Assembly (NCBI RefSeq): GCF_018448905.1
Contig: NZ_RCWA01000004.1
Span: 1 to 64,000 of the forward strand
Source: Photorhabdus heterorhabditis
GTDB taxonomy: Bacteria; Pseudomonadota; Gammaproteobacteria; Enterobacterales; Enterobacteriaceae
Direction of reading: 5' to 3'
DNA: 64,000 nucleotides
This document shows positions 15,785-27,207 of the stretch, one piece after another. The position numbers and the translations under genes are program-made. Below the pieces are notes generated by a model, which saw only the letters and a program-made list of their open reading frames with translations, was not told the origin of the DNA and made no database searches. The number at the start of each line of letters is the position of its first letter. Within the stretch, counting starts at the first letter, position 1.

Positions 15785-17086
15785 TTAGAGGATTATACCG
15801 CCGAATAAGAAGCCGAAAGCAACCGCCAGAGCAACTCCAATGGTGCCAGGGATAAAGAACGGATGGTTAAATACGAAACGGCCGATACGGGTAGTTCCGG
15901 TGTCATCCATCTGAACCGCAGCAACCAGCGTTGGATAAGTAGGCAAAATGAATAACCCGGAAACCGCAGAGAAAGAAGCGATTGCGGTCAGTGGTGTAAC
16001 GTTCAGAGCCAGCGCCATCGGCATCAGTGCTTTTGCTGTTGCTGCTTGGGAATAGAGCAGGGCAGAACAGAAGAAGAAGATGACGGCCAGTAACCAAGGC
16101 TGAGATTGGATTAAGCCACCAGCTGTGTCTTTAATCCAATCAATATTTGCTTGTACAAAAGTATCACCTAGCCATGCAACACCCAGAATACAGATACATG
16201 CGCTCATACCTGCTTTAAAAGTGCTGGAATTGAGGATGGCATCAGTATCAACTGAACAAAACATAGTAGTGATAGTTGCTACACTCAGCATGATAATCAG
16301 AATGGCGTTGGTGGTGCTCATCAGTGGTGTTTCAACCAGACCGATACTTGGGCTGTTGACGATAGCGTAAATAACAACACCAATAACGCCTAACAGGAAC
16401 AGCAGAACAGAAGCTTTGGCTCTTGGTTTAACTTCAATCTGTTTGCTGCCGCGCAGAGTGACCAGGTTTTCTTGCAGACGTTTCAGATAAACAGGGTCGT
16501 CAGATAGTTTGGAATTAAATACCCAGGAGATAATAAAGGACATCAGAACGATAGCAGCAAAAGTCGATGGCAACAGAACCATCAGCAGGTGGATATAGCT
16601 GACGCCGTGGCCTTCCATCAGAGAGGACATATAAACGACTGCCGCGGAAATAGGTGAGGCGGTAATACCAATTTGGGCTGCTACAACTGCGGTGGAAAGT
16701 GGGCGGCATGGTTTAATGCCTTGCTCTTTTGCAACTTCAGCAATAACAGGCAGTGCTGACAGAGAGATATTACCTGTACCAGCAAACAGCGTTAGGAAAT
16801 AGGTAACAATGGGGGCAAGGATAGTGATGTACTTTGGATTCTTGCGTAAAAGTTTTTCGGTTTGTTGAACCAGATAATCCAGACCACCAGCAACTTGCAT
16901 TGCAGAGATTGCGGCGATAACTGCCATAATGATGGAAATAACATCAAATGGAATATGCCCTGGTGTAACCCCCATTGCTGACAGCACTAGAACGCCAAGA
17001 CCACCGGCAAACCCAATGCCGATCCCCCCTAATTTTGCACCAAGGAAGATGGCCAGCAGAACGATAATCAATTCTACGGCTAACAT
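15785..17086 (-). CDS. dcuA: Anaerobic C4-dicarboxylate transporter DcuA
   Basis: A 433-residue inner-membrane carrier that exchanges aspartate, fumarate, malate and succinate, feeding fumarate respiration and aspartate metabolism. The sequence is hydrophobic throughout, with about ten membrane segments, and begins MLAVELIIVLLAIFLGAKLGGIGIG as in the Dcu family. The length equals E. coli DcuA (433). AAGGAG precedes the ATG. It normally follows aspA directly, but here about 1.3 kb of duplicated aspA end, transporter relic and an ERIC element separate the two genes, so co-transcription is doubtful. Confidence 0.97.
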   Translation of the reverse strand: MLAVELIIVLLAIFLGAKLGGIGIGFAGGLGVLVLSAMGVTPGHIPFDVISIIMAVIAAISAMQVAGGLDYLVQQTEKLLRKNPKYITILAPIVTYFLTLFAGTGNISLSALPVIAEVAKEQGIKPCRPLSTAVVAAQIGITASPISAAVVYMSSLMEGHGVSYIHLLMVLLPSTFAAIVLMSFIISWVFNSKLSDDPVYLKRLQENLVTLRGSKQIEVKPRAKASVLLFLLGVIGVVIYAIVNSPSIGLVETPLMSTTNAILIIMLSVATITTMFCSVDTDAILNSSTFKAGMSACICILGVAWLGDTFVQANIDWIKDTAGGLIQSQPWLLAVIFFFCSALLYSQAATAKALMPMALALNVTPLTAIASFSAVSGLFILPTYPTLVAAVQMDDTGTTRIGRFVFNHPFFIPGTIGVALAVAFGFLFGGIIL

Positions 17087-17109
17087 AATATTTACTCCTT
17101 AAGTTAAGA

Positions 17110-17430
17110 TAATTAAAGATTTGAAAATTTTAGGTTAATATTTTGTGCGTGTAGGGAAGTAAAAAGGCACGCTATCCAGTTGGAGTTGCGTGCTTTAATT
17201 ATTAAGATCTATTTATTGTTATGAATATTTTATTAGTCATAAAAACGTTTCGCTTTATACGCTAATTGCTTCAGATTTTCTACTGAAAAGATATAATCTA
17301 ACTGAGCTTCACTTAGTAAACTATGTTCTACCACAATTTTTCTTGCATTTTTACTAGTCTTAACGCAAATATTACAATAAATTAGTACCATTATTATAGG
17401 AATACTCACAATGAATTGCACGATATAATC
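17110..17430 (-). pseudogene. Relic of the aspA 3' end and its terminator
   Basis: The 45 C-terminal codons of aspA are recognisable: [25 protein letters not shown] against [24 protein letters not shown] in the intact gene at 18361-19785. The relic includes the downstream terminator (AAGGCACGC / GCGTGC, near 17164-17195) and trailing noncoding sequence, which also match the intact copy (18241-18360). The similarity fades upstream of about 17400. The open frame 17233-17421 is therefore a decayed duplicate with no start signal. Confidence 0.8.
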
Positions 17431-17582
17431 TGAATCGATGAAAGTACCTTAAATGGTTTTGCAGAATGATTTACTTCTCAAAATTAGAAGAAATTTACGA
17501 CAACATTATTGGCTGGTATTTGGTCATCCATCATTATCAATAAATTGGGGTCGTTACCAACCATTGCTATTATCAGTAATTT

Positions 17583-18043
17583 TTATGTTTCCTGGTTAAT
17601 CATCACCATTGCAAGGGGCACAGTAACAATAGTAAGCGCTGTGCTTAACATCACTGAAAGCGCTGCTTTTTCAGGATGGACATTTAGATTGTTTGCGATA
17701 ATAGCTATATTACCGGCCATAGGAGTGGATAGCATGAAAGTGATAACAACCAATACATCATGGGGTGTATTAGCTATGTAATGGAAAAAGCATAGCCCAA
17801 GAATAGGGTAGATAAGGTGTTTCCATAACGATGTAAAAAACGAAAATTTCCAATCAATTTTCATTTTGTAAATAGAAGATAGGATTATTCCAATAACCAT
17901 CATGCCTAGAATGCTATAAGCGTCTTTAAAGTTATCTAGTGTAGATACGAATATTGGATGTAGTGTTGTGCTACTACTTTTTAATACAATTCCTAATATG
18001 GCTGCGTAAATAATGGGTAATTTTATGATTTTCGCTATGCTTT
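17583..18043 (-). pseudogene. Truncated AEC-family (auxin efflux carrier-like) transporter
   Basis: On the minus strand the frame reads AKIIKLPIIYAAILGIVLK, then LGMMVIGIILSSIYK, YPILGLCFFHY and VVITFMLSTPMAGNIAIIA, matching the C-terminal half of AEC-family permeases such as malonate or YfdV-like carriers. The N-terminal half is absent: a TAA stop lies upstream in frame near 18043 and an ERIC element begins 40 bases further on. The longest in-frame ATG piece (17583-17903, 106 codons) lacks a ribosome binding site. It lies between the aspA relic and the intact aspA and may be a remnant of what was inserted there. Confidence 0.7.
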
Positions 18044-18083
18044 ACTTGGTGGTGAAATGTCCTTTGGCAGTAATAAAATAACC

Positions 18084-18212
18084 TATACCCTTCATCTTTC
18101 AAGTTGCTGCTTTGTTGGCTGCGTTCACTTACCCCAGTCACATCGTTATCTATGCTCCTGGGGATGCGTTCACTTGCCGCCGCGCTGCAAATTGAAATTT
18201 ATTTTGGGTATA
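18084..18212. repeat. ERIC element, full length
   Basis: About 129 bases with imperfect ends TATACCC and GGGTATA and the central CCCCAG/CTGGGG palindrome typical of enterobacterial repetitive intergenic consensus (IRU) elements. It lies upstream of the AEC relic. Confidence 0.9.
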
Positions 18213-18289
18213 TAGTGAATCTACCTATCATAATAAATAATAAACTGAAAATTTTAGGTTAGTACTTTGTATTTTTACATGTAGGGAAA

Positions 18290-18326
18290 TAAAAAGGCAC
18301 GCTATCTAGTTGAGTTGCGTGCCTTA
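18290..18326 (-). terminator. aspA terminator
   Basis: On the minus strand AAGGCACGC pairs with GCGTGCCTT and is followed by TTTATTT. A decayed copy of the same hairpin lies at about 17164-17195. Confidence 0.85.
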
Positions 18327-18360
18327 TTGCTAATAGCTATTTTTTTATGATATTCAACAA

Positions 18361-19785
18361 TTAATCGTCAAAACGTTTTGCTTTATAAGCTGGGCGTTTC
18401 AGGTTTTCTACAGAGAAGATGTCATCTAACTCAGCGTTGGTCAGTAGACCACGTTCTAGTACGACGTCACGAACACTTTTACCGGTTTCAGCACAGATCC
18501 TACCGACGATGTCACCATTGTGGTGACCGATGAATGGGTTCAGATAAGTGACGATACCGATTGAGTTGAATACGAAGTTTTCGCAAACCTCTTTGTTAGC
18601 TGTGATACCACTAACGCATTTTTCTACCAGGTTGCGGCAGGCATTACTTAGCAGGGAGATAGATTCAAACATGGCCTGACCGATAGCAGGCTCCATCACG
18701 TTTAACTGTAACTGGCCTGCTTCAGATGCCATAGTGACACAAATATCGTTACCAATGACTTTGAAACAAACTTGATTCACAACTTCTGGAATAACAGGGT
18801 TAACTTTTGCTGGCATGATAGAAGAACCGGCTTGCAATTCTGGCAAGTTGATTTCGTTCAGGCCAGCACGAGGACCAGAAGAGAGCAAACGCAGGTCATT
18901 ACAAATTTTAGACAGTTTAACCGCTAGGCGCTTCAAAGCGCCGTGAACCATGACATAAGCACCACAGTCAGAGGTTGCTTCAATCAGATCTTCAGCGGGT
19001 ATGCAAGGCAGCCCGGAGACTTCAGCCAGTTTTTCAACTGCCAGTTTCTGATAGCCTGGTGCAGTGTTAAGACCGGTACCGATAGCGGTAGCACCAAGGT
19101 TAACTTCTAACAACAGTTGAGAAGTCCGGCTCAGATTTTTAACTTCTTCTTTCAGCAGGATGGAGAATGCGTTGAATTCTTGTCCTAGCGTCATAGGTAC
19201 AGCATCCTGTAACTGGGTACGACCCATTTTCAGAATGTCATCAAATTCTTTGGCTTTTTTATTGAAGCCAGCGATGAGCAGTTCAAGAGACTCAATTAGT
19301 TTCAGGATCGAGTTATAAACAGCAATACGAAAACCGGTTGGGTAGGCATCGTTAGTTGACTGACTTTTATTCAGATGGTCATTTGGGTTGAGGTATTCAT
19401 ATTCACCCTTTTTGTGGCCTAATAGTTCCAAGCCGATGTTTGCCAGAACCTCGTTAGTGTTCATATTGAGTGAAGTACCAGCCCCCCCCTGAAACACATC
19501 AACCGGGAACTGGTCCATGCATTTACCCGCCTTGAGCACTTCATCACATGCTTTGACAATGATATCGGCAATTTTTTTGGGGATGGTTTGCAATTCTTTG
19601 TTAGCTAAAGCCGCCGCTTTTTTTACCATCACCATGCCACGGATAAATTCTGGTACATCATTAATAGTGTTGTTACTGATGTAGAAGTTTTCAATCGCAC
19701 GTAAGGTATGAACACCGTAATAGGCTTCAGCAGGAACTTCTCGTTTACCTAACAGGTCTTCTTCGATACGAATGTTGTTTGACAT
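18361..19785 (-). CDS. aspA: Aspartate ammonia-lyase (aspartase)
   Basis: Cytoplasmic tetrameric enzyme of 474 residues that converts L-aspartate to fumarate and ammonia. It carries the fumarase/aspartase signature [11 protein letters not shown] with the catalytic serine loop, the substrate-binding [10 protein letters not shown] block and TSTN-type sequence ([10 protein letters not shown]). The length is close to E. coli AspA (478). The ATG follows AGAAGGTTCTC, a weak ribosome binding site. A consensus CRP site (19979-19994) lies about 190 bases upstream, consistent with known cAMP-CRP control of aspA in E. coli. The product supplies fumarate for the frd enzyme encoded nearby. Confidence 0.97.
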   Translation of the reverse strand: MSNNIRIEEDLLGKREVPAEAYYGVHTLRAIENFYISNNTINDVPEFIRGMVMVKKAAALANKELQTIPKKIADIIVKACDEVLKAGKCMDQFPVDVFQGGAGTSLNMNTNEVLANIGLELLGHKKGEYEYLNPNDHLNKSQSTNDAYPTGFRIAVYNSILKLIESLELLIAGFNKKAKEFDDILKMGRTQLQDAVPMTLGQEFNAFSILLKEEVKNLSRTSQLLLEVNLGATAIGTGLNTAPGYQKLAVEKLAEVSGLPCIPAEDLIEATSDCGAYVMVHGALKRLAVKLSKICNDLRLLSSGPRAGLNEINLPELQAGSSIMPAKVNPVIPEVVNQVCFKVIGNDICVTMASEAGQLQLNVMEPAIGQAMFESISLLSNACRNLVEKCVSGITANKEVCENFVFNSIGIVTYLNPFIGHHNGDIVGRICAETGKSVRDVVLERGLLTNAELDDIFSVENLKRPAYKAKRFDD

Positions 19786-20165
19786 GAGAACCTTCTTATT
19801 AGATGACGTTTTTACTGTCTAATTATGCGTTTGTTAAATAATTATGTTGCCAACAGCAATAGTTGTGATATGAATTCTTCATCACCAGATTGCTGGCGTG
19901 ATCATATGCTGGTTAGCAATAAATGCATTGAATCTGGATCACTTTATAGTGGTAATTTGCTGAACATGATTCTATATATGTGATGTAAATCACAATTGTA
20001 TGCCTAATCCGTAAAATCTTCATAGGATTGAAAATGATAGTTATGATCCCAATTACTAATCTCTATAAACTGAAAAAAATGCTAATTTGGTTGTCCCTTG
20101 GATCTTGTTGATATGATTTATTCAGGATACAACCTCTCCAGCTAAATCAATTGAAGGAGAATCAA
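19786..20165. other. Divergent aspA-fxsA control region
   Basis: No gene. It holds the CRP-like site at 19979-19994 and must contain promoters for aspA (left) and fxsA (right). I did not find a convincing FNR site. Confidence 0.6.
19979..19994. promoter_or_regulatory. CRP binding site
   Basis: TGTGATGTAAATCACA matches the TGTGA-N6-TCACA consensus in both half sites. It lies between aspA and fxsA and probably serves aspA. Confidence 0.75.
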
Positions 20166-20654
20166 GTGCGTTGGTTGCCATTTATCCTGATATTTTTACT
20201 TATCTATATTGAGTCAACTTTATTTGTACGTGTCGCATCTGAATTAGGGGTATTGCTAACTCTGTTACTGGTGTTGTTTACTTCCTGTGTCGGTATCTCT
20301 TTGGTACGTAATCAGGGAGTAAAGAACTTTATTCAGCTCCAGCAGAAATTAGTTGCCGGAGAAAGCCCTGCGGTAGAAATGATAAAGAGTGTGTCTCTTG
20401 TACTGGCCGGTTTTCTGCTACTGCTTCCTGGTTTTTTTACTGATTTCCTCGGGTTGCTGTTGTTACTGCCTCCTGTTCAGAAAACGCTGGTGATGAAACT
20501 GATGCCACATATTAATTTCTATCGTCCTCATAATAGAAATGGGTTCAAACAGGGCGGTAACACCTTTGAAGGGGAATACGAGCGCAAGCAAGATGATTCC
20601 TCCCATACATTGAACGACCATAAACGTGATGATGATGAACATAAACCTCGTTGA
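20166..20654 (+). CDS. fxsA: Membrane protein FxsA
   Basis: A 162-residue inner-membrane protein of the FxsA family; in E. coli, overproduction relieves phage T7 exclusion by the F plasmid. It starts VRWLPFILIFLLIYIE, equal to the E. coli start MRWLP, so I take the GTG at 20166, which has GAAGGAGA five bases upstream. There are three or four hydrophobic segments in the first 110 residues, including GFLLLLPGFFTDFLGLLLLLPP, and a hydrophilic tail rich in His, Asp and Lys. It lies between aspA and groES as in E. coli. Confidence 0.93.
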   Translation: MRWLPFILIFLLIYIESTLFVRVASELGVLLTLLLVLFTSCVGISLVRNQGVKNFIQLQQKLVAGESPAVEMIKSVSLVLAGFLLLLPGFFTDFLGLLLLLPPVQKTLVMKLMPHINFYRPHNRNGFKQGGNTFEGEYERKQDDSSHTLNDHKRDDDEHKPR

Positions 20655-20729
20655 TAAGAAAGTATTTTTTCTAATCACAGGGGTTTTTTCTGCGGGTAAG
20701 AAAAGAATAAAATATTTTTCTTGCCTGCC

Positions 20730-20759
20730 CTTGAAGTGTCATAAATAAGTCCCCATTTA
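20730..20759 (+). promoter_or_regulatory. Sigma-32 heat-shock promoter of groES-groEL
   Basis: CTTGAA (20730-20735) and CCCCATTTA (20751-20759) are separated by 15 bases, matching the RpoH consensus. It lies about 80 bases upstream of the groES start. The cognate sigma factor gene rpoH is at 50073-50930. Confidence 0.9.
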
Positions 20760-20760
20760 A

Positions 20761-21135
<375 letters not shown>

Positions 21136-21186
21136 TTGTTGAAGCGTAAGTGTTGCGCTTAGATCTTCTTAACTGAACGAATTTAA

Positions 21187-22845
<1,659 letters not shown>

Positions 22846-22896
22846 TAGCCGTTCAGTCGCCGGTATTGAACCCTCAATACGCGATATGAATATCAG

Positions 22897-22925
22897 ACGG
22901 GCGGAGTAATCTGCCCGTTTTTTTT
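22897..22925 (+). terminator. groESL terminator
   Basis: ACGGGC and GCCCGT arms around GGAGTAATCT, followed by a run of T. Confidence 0.9.
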
Positions 22926-22936
22926 ATATTTATGTG

Positions 22937-23018
22937 TATACCCTTCATCTTTAAAGTTGTTGTTTTGTTGGCTGCGTTCACTTGCCGCCGCACTGCAACT
23001 TGAAATCTATTGGGTATA
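22937..23018. repeat. ERIC element, 82-bp short form
   Basis: Both ends are intact (TATACCC and GGGTATA) but the central palindrome is missing. The junction GCGTTCACTTGCCGCC fits loss of 45 bases between two 11-bp direct repeats (TGCGTTCACTT) present in full-length copies. Confidence 0.88.
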
Positions 23019-23550
23019 TTGGGGATAAATCAAAATTCAGAGTGATGATTAATGGATATATTTCGGAATTTTTATTTATGCTAGATGTGGTATATTTATT
23101 TCTCTCCACTGGAGTTTTTGTGTTTTTGCCACCAGATAATAAAAAAAGGAAATAATAATTCCTTGCGGATATATAGGTAATAGATTGTTAAATCAAGATT
23201 ATTCTTATGCTAACTATCTAAAAAGTCATCAGTTATTATCATAGTATATTATTATATTTTTATGTCGTTCTAATATTATCTTTTTTATTCATTTTTTTGT
23301 TGTAATTGATAAAATCTTTTATGTTATCTTTAATAAGCCAGTTTTTGTAACATCAACTTTGAAGTTTTTCATGTTATTTATTTAGCTATTTTTCTCTATT
23401 TTTACTGAATTTTTCCTGATATAAAAAGCTTTTAGCCCGAATATTTCATTGCAAGGATTCAGTTATAAATTATTTGCTTTGCGATATTGGTGTGTAACAA
23501 GGTATATTGATGATTAATTGTCGAATTTTCAACAATAAATGAGGGAAAAC
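23019..23550. other. AT-rich noncoding gap before yjeI
   Basis: About 530 very AT-rich bases with no plausible coding frame. I see no clear motif apart from generic promoter-like T and A runs. Confidence 0.55.
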
Positions 23551-23892
23551 ATGCGAATTAAAGTTTTGTTCAGTGCTTCAGCATTGTTACTGTTAGCAGG
23601 ATGTACCGCCACTAACCAATTAACTTCCAGTGGCTCACAGATTCGTTTTGTTGATACTAAGCCAGGCAGCGAGTGTCAGTTATTAGGTGAAGTGACAGGC
23701 ATTCAAAGTAACTGGATTGGTGTAAGTAATGAAAGCAGCTCAATGCGCGGTGCAGCTAATGATTTGCGTAATAAAGCCGCAGCTATGGGCGGAAATGTGA
23801 TTTATGGTGTAACCAGCCCAAGTGAAAGTCTATTATCAAGCTTTGCTCCATTAGACAGTAAAATGGTTGGTCAAGTTTATAAATGTCAGTAA
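23551..23892 (+). CDS. yjeI: DUF4156 lipoprotein YjeI
   Basis: A 113-residue putative lipoprotein of the DUF4156 family. A lipoprotein signal peptide ends in LLLLAGC, so the mature protein begins at Cys18 of my chosen start. The mature part has the family pattern of a cysteine-bearing segment near GSECQLLGEVTG and a C-terminal KC. The ATG at 23551 is preceded by GAGGG at five bases; the upstream in-frame ATG at 23539 overlaps that ribosome binding site. The position between groEL and epmB matches E. coli yjeI. Function unknown. A terminator follows at 23914. Confidence 0.88.
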   Translation: MRIKVLFSASALLLLAGCTATNQLTSSGSQIRFVDTKPGSECQLLGEVTGIQSNWIGVSNESSSMRGAANDLRNKAAAMGGNVIYGVTSPSESLLSSFAPLDSKMVGQVYKCQ

Positions 23893-23913
23893 TGGTATTC
23901 AGGTTTTGAATGG

Positions 23914-23949
23914 CATGCCCGGTAAGAAAGTACCCGGGCATGAGTTTTT
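23914..23949 (+). terminator. yjeI terminator
   Basis: CATGCCCGG and CCCGGGCATG arms followed by AGTTTTT. It lies between convergent yjeI and epmB; the A/T flanks would allow use mainly from the yjeI side. Confidence 0.8.
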
Positions 23950-23950
23950 G

Positions 23951-24979
23951 TCACTTTTGCTTTAATCCCAAATCTAATGGTGTTTTACTCGATTCTCCAC
24001 CGATTTCTCTCGCTAGGCGTGGCACTAAGTAACCTGAAACTTTTGTCAGTAATTCCCGGATAATTTCTCTGGCTTCCTCATCACTTACCATAAAGTGAGC
24101 GGCACCTTGCACTTTATCGAGTACATGAATGTAGTAAGGCAAAATTCCTGCATCAAATAGAGCGTTGCTCAGATCAGCTAGCGTATCAGAATGATTATTG
24201 ACACCACGTAATAGCACACTTTGGTTCAGTAACGTAATGCCTGCGCGTTTCAGTAACATCATGCTGTTTCGTAAAGATTGATCGATTTCATTAGCATGAT
24301 TGATGTGTGTCACCATGATCACCTGTAATCTTGATTGGGCCAGCCGATTGCAAAGCGTAGTTGTGATCCGAGCAGGAATAACCACGGGTAGACGGGTGTG
24401 AATACGCAGTCGTTTGATATGAGAAATCTTTTCCAGGTTGCTGATCAGCCAATCCAATTCGTGATCTTTTGCCATTAATGGATCGCCGCCAGAGAAAATG
24501 ATCTCATCAAGCTCAGGATGTTGTTGAATGTAATTTAATGCTTGCTGCCAGTTGCGTTTATTACCTTTGTTATCCTCATATGGGAAATGACGACGGAAAC
24601 AATAACGGCAGTTAACCGCGCATCCTCCTTTAACCAGCAATAATGCGCGGTTACGGTATTTATGTAACAAACCGGGAACAGCACTGCGTTGTTCATCCAG
24701 AGGATCGGTAGAAAAACTGGGTGCAATGTTGAACTCTTCCGCTGCTGTTATGACTTGTAGTAACAGTGGATCATAAGGATCGCCTGCTTGCATACGGGCA
24801 GCAAAAGCTCTGGGTACCCGTAGTGGAAACAGGCGACGTGCGCGGCTTCCTTTGGTCAACTCCGGGTGTTCATGTAAAGATAATAATTGTAATAATTCAT
24901 CAGGATCAGTAATAACATCTGTAAGTTGTTTCAACCAGTCTTCTCTGATGACGATCTTTGGGGTTATAATGTGCGCCAT
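23951..24979 (-). CDS. epmB: EF-P (R)-beta-lysine mutase EpmB
   Basis: A 342-residue radical-SAM, PLP-dependent lysine 2,3-aminomutase that makes (R)-beta-lysine for modification of elongation factor P. The iron-sulfur motif CAVNCRYC supplies Cys120, Cys124 and Cys127. A SGGDPL motif follows, and the PLP lysine is expected in the C-terminal KTPLDLG region. The length is the same as E. coli YjeK (342). It is divergent from its substrate gene efp across about 40 bases, and its partner ligase epmA lies downstream of frd at 32687. Confidence 0.97.
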   Translation of the reverse strand: MAHIITPKIVIREDWLKQLTDVITDPDELLQLLSLHEHPELTKGSRARRLFPLRVPRAFAARMQAGDPYDPLLLQVITAAEEFNIAPSFSTDPLDEQRSAVPGLLHKYRNRALLLVKGGCAVNCRYCFRRHFPYEDNKGNKRNWQQALNYIQQHPELDEIIFSGGDPLMAKDHELDWLISNLEKISHIKRLRIHTRLPVVIPARITTTLCNRLAQSRLQVIMVTHINHANEIDQSLRNSMMLLKRAGITLLNQSVLLRGVNNHSDTLADLSNALFDAGILPYYIHVLDKVQGAAHFMVSDEEAREIIRELLTKVSGYLVPRLAREIGGESSKTPLDLGLKQK

Positions 24980-25018
24980 TTTTTGGCTAAGCCATTTTGT
25001 TTAAATTAGAGGGTCTCC

Positions 25019-25585
25019 ATGGCTACTTATAGTACCAATGAATTCCGTTCAGGTCTTAAAATCATGTTAGATGGCGAACCGTGCGCTATCCTTGAGAGTG
25101 AATTCGTAAAGCCGGGTAAAGGCCAGGCGTTTGCCCGCGTTCGTATCCGCAAGCTAATTTCCGGTAAACTGTTAGAAAAAACTTTCAAATCTACTGACTC
25201 TGTAGAATCTGCTGATGTGATGGATATGAACCTAGCTTACCTGTATAACGATGGTGAGTTCTGGCACTTCATGAACAACGAAACCTTTGAGCAGTTAGCT
25301 GCTGATGAAAAAGCAGTTGGCGAAAACGCGAAATGGTTGGTTGAACAGGCGGAATGTATCCTGACGCTGTGGAATGGTCAGCCTATCTCTGTAACTCCAC
25401 CAAACTTTGTTGAATTGGAAATCACTGATACCGATCCAGGTTTGAAAGGTGACACTGCTGGTACAGGTGGTAAACCCGCAACTCTGAGTACTGGCGCTGT
25501 GGTTAAAGTACCTCTGTTCGTACAAATCGGCGAAGTGATCAAAGTAGATACCCGTTCTGGTGAATACGTTTCCCGTGTGAAATAA
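25019..25585 (+). CDS. efp: Elongation factor P
   Basis: A 188-residue tRNA-shaped translation factor that relieves ribosome stalling at polyproline stretches. The three beta-barrel domains are complete. The modification loop KPGKGQAF places the target lysine at residue 34, the site of beta-lysylation by EpmA and EpmB, both encoded in this window. AGAGGGTCTCC gives the ribosome binding site. It is divergent from epmB. A terminator follows at 25610. Confidence 0.98.
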   Translation: MATYSTNEFRSGLKIMLDGEPCAILESEFVKPGKGQAFARVRIRKLISGKLLEKTFKSTDSVESADVMDMNLAYLYNDGEFWHFMNNETFEQLAADEKAVGENAKWLVEQAECILTLWNGQPISVTPPNFVELEITDTDPGLKGDTAGTGGKPATLSTGAVVKVPLFVQIGEVIKVDTRSGEYVSRVK

Positions 25586-25609
25586 CCGTTGACGGCAACG
25601 GGATTTAGT

Positions 25610-25646
25610 AAAAACCGCAGTTTTGGCAACAGGCTGCGGTTTTTCT
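25610..25646 (+). terminator. efp terminator
   Basis: AAAACCGCAG and CTGCGGTTTT arms with a 13-base loop, ending in T-run. Confidence 0.9.
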
Positions 25647-25761
25647 TAATTGATGAGCAATGTGTAAGGGATAAGCTTTATATCTCTGGATTATCGTAAA
25701 ATCGCGCTATTGATACCGTGATTTTACGCAATTATAATCTGCTTTCACTTCTAATGGTTAT

Positions 25762-25820
25762 CTAGGACGACCTAGGTATACTGCCGTTTCTTGGGGACGA
25801 CCCCGCAACTCTAGGGGACG
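25762..25820 (+). promoter_or_regulatory. Guanidine-II (mini-ykkC) riboswitch
   Basis: Two small hairpins each present an ACGA loop: CTAGG-ACGA-CCTAG (25762-25775) and GGGG-ACGA-CCCC (25793-25804). The second ends nine bases before the AGGGGAC ribosome binding site of the downstream SMR exporter gene. Two ACGR-looped stems before an SMR gene is the defining arrangement of the guanidine-II class, which responds to guanidinium. Confidence 0.92.
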
Positions 25821-25825
25821 TTGAT

Positions 25826-26140
25826 ATGTCCTGGTTTATTCTTGTTATTGCTGGTTTATTTGAAATCGTCTGGGCGGTAGGTCTGAAATACACGCATGGT
25901 TTCACTCGCTTAATGCCAAGTCTTATGACAGTCAGTGCTATAGCGCTTAGTATGGGATTGCTTGCGTATGCAATGAGGGGATTACCTGTAGGTACAGCCT
26001 ATGCCGTGTGGACTGGAATAGGCGCAGTGGGTACTGCCATTTTTGGTATCATCGTGTTGGGTGAATCTGCGAGTATCGCCAGAATATTGAGCCTCGTTCT
26101 GATTGTTTCTGGTATTATTGGTCTGAAATTGACCAGTTAA
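25826..26140 (+). CDS. gdx: Guanidinium exporter Gdx (SugE)
   Basis: A 104-residue small multidrug resistance (SMR) family protein with four membrane helices that exports guanidinium in exchange for protons as a dual-topology dimer. The essential membrane glutamate is in [16 protein letters not shown] (Glu13), and the motif matches the SugE/Gdx branch, not EmrE. The guanidine-II riboswitch immediately upstream supports the substrate. The position between efp and frd matches E. coli sugE. The ribosome binding site AGGGGAC directly follows the riboswitch. Confidence 0.96.
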   Translation: MSWFILVIAGLFEIVWAVGLKYTHGFTRLMPSLMTVSAIALSMGLLAYAMRGLPVGTAYAVWTGIGAVGTAIFGIIVLGESASIARILSLVLIVSGIIGLKLTS

Positions 26141-26237
26141 TTTTAAACTGCACTCCAAAGGCTTGGGTGAAGAGTAAATAATCTCGGATGGTAGCCTAAG
26201 AGCCTTCACATATGAAAGTCACTTAAAGTAAAGGATA

Positions 26238-26364
26238 TATACCCGTTATCTTTCAAGCTGCTGCTTTGTTGGCTGCGTTTACTTACCCCAGTCACATAGT
26301 TATCTATGCTCCTAGGGGGGCGTTCACTTGCCGTCGCGATCCATCTTGAAATCCATTGGGTATA
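26238..26364. repeat. ERIC element, full length 127 bp
   Basis: Canonical length with TATACCC and GGGTATA ends and central CCCCAG ... CTAGGGG. Lies between convergent gdx and frdD. Confidence 0.92.
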
Positions 26365-26429
26365 GATCTGAAAAGGTACTGATAAGTTAAAGGCCGGGGT
26401 TGATTGGCCTTTAACTCATTACAGTTCGA

Positions 26430-26783
26430 TTACAGTGTGAAAACCCCGATAGTAGCAATAACACTCAGAATTGCTGCCATGCCGTAGAAGACCCATTTAC
26501 CCGCAGGGATATGAATTTTCAAGTCATGCATACCGTGGTGGATACGATGTAAACCGCACCATAGCGGCAGAATGATCATCAGCAATAAGAAAGCACGGCC
26601 AATGAAGCTCTGGCAGAAGATCAGGATTCGCTCATAGCTTAATGCTGTTGGTGCTATTCCCAATGGTAAAAGGATTGCTATCAGTAAAATAATGGCTGGG
26701 GTTACAATTGCGCCCCACATACCGCCAGCACCAAATAATCCCCAGAAAATCGGTTCATCGGAACGTTTAGGTATTTGATTCAT
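26430..26783 (-). CDS. frdD: Fumarate reductase membrane subunit D
   Basis: A 117-residue inner-membrane anchor with three helices that, with FrdC, binds menaquinol and attaches the FrdAB catalytic dimer to the membrane. It begins [23 protein letters not shown], matching the conserved start of FrdD. The length is near E. coli (119). It is the last gene of frdABCD on the minus strand, 16 bases after frdC, and AGGGAGGATC provides the ribosome binding site. Confidence 0.96.
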   Translation of the reverse strand: MNQIPKRSDEPIFWGLFGAGGMWGAIVTPAIILLIAILLPLGIAPTALSYERILIFCQSFIGRAFLLLMIILPLWCGLHRIHHGMHDLKIHIPAGKWVFYGMAAILSVIATIGVFTL

Positions 26784-26799
26784 CAGATCCTCCCTGGGA

Positions 26800-27192
26800 T
26801 TAAAGTAAGGCTATGCCTAAGATGATAGCGGTGACGATAATGGTAATAGTCCATAGCAGCTTGATCACAGGTTCAGGCCCCATCTTTTCACCTTTTATCA
26901 CTACGTTAGCTGCTTTGGGTGCCAGTTCAAACCAAGTTTTGGTATGCAGTAGAGCGCCCAGTAGAGTGATGAGGTTAATCAGTAAGATCACGGGATTTTG
27001 CAGGAATGCGACAAATCCATCCCAGCTCTGTGTGCCACCTTTCAGAGCGAATACACCGTATATCAATAAGATACTGAACCACACCGTAGTAACCGCAGTA
27101 CTTTCACGGAGAATATAGAAGCGGTAAAAGCCCAGTTTTTGCCACCAGTTGGGAGCTATACTGCGAACATAAGGTTTACGTTTGGTCATCAT
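26800..27192 (-). CDS. frdC: Fumarate reductase membrane subunit C
   Basis: A 130-residue membrane anchor subunit with three hydrophobic helices. It starts [19 protein letters not shown], characteristic of FrdC, and contains the quinol-pocket glutamate region [13 protein letters not shown]. Length is near E. coli's (131). The ATG may be the second methionine, giving MTKRKPY. The gene lies 15 bases downstream of frdB and is followed by frdD, in operon order. Confidence 0.96.
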   Translation of the reverse strand: MMTKRKPYVRSIAPNWWQKLGFYRFYILRESTAVTTVWFSILLIYGVFALKGGTQSWDGFVAFLQNPVILLINLITLLGALLHTKTWFELAPKAANVVIKGEKMGPEPVIKLLWTITIIVTAIILGIALL

Positions 27193-27207
27193 TGTATATT
27201 TCTCCCC

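Noticed and set aside
17509-17781. 90-codon plus-strand frame between dcuA and aspA
   Set aside because: It is largely the complement of the AEC-family transporter relic on the minus strand, which has the real protein similarity.
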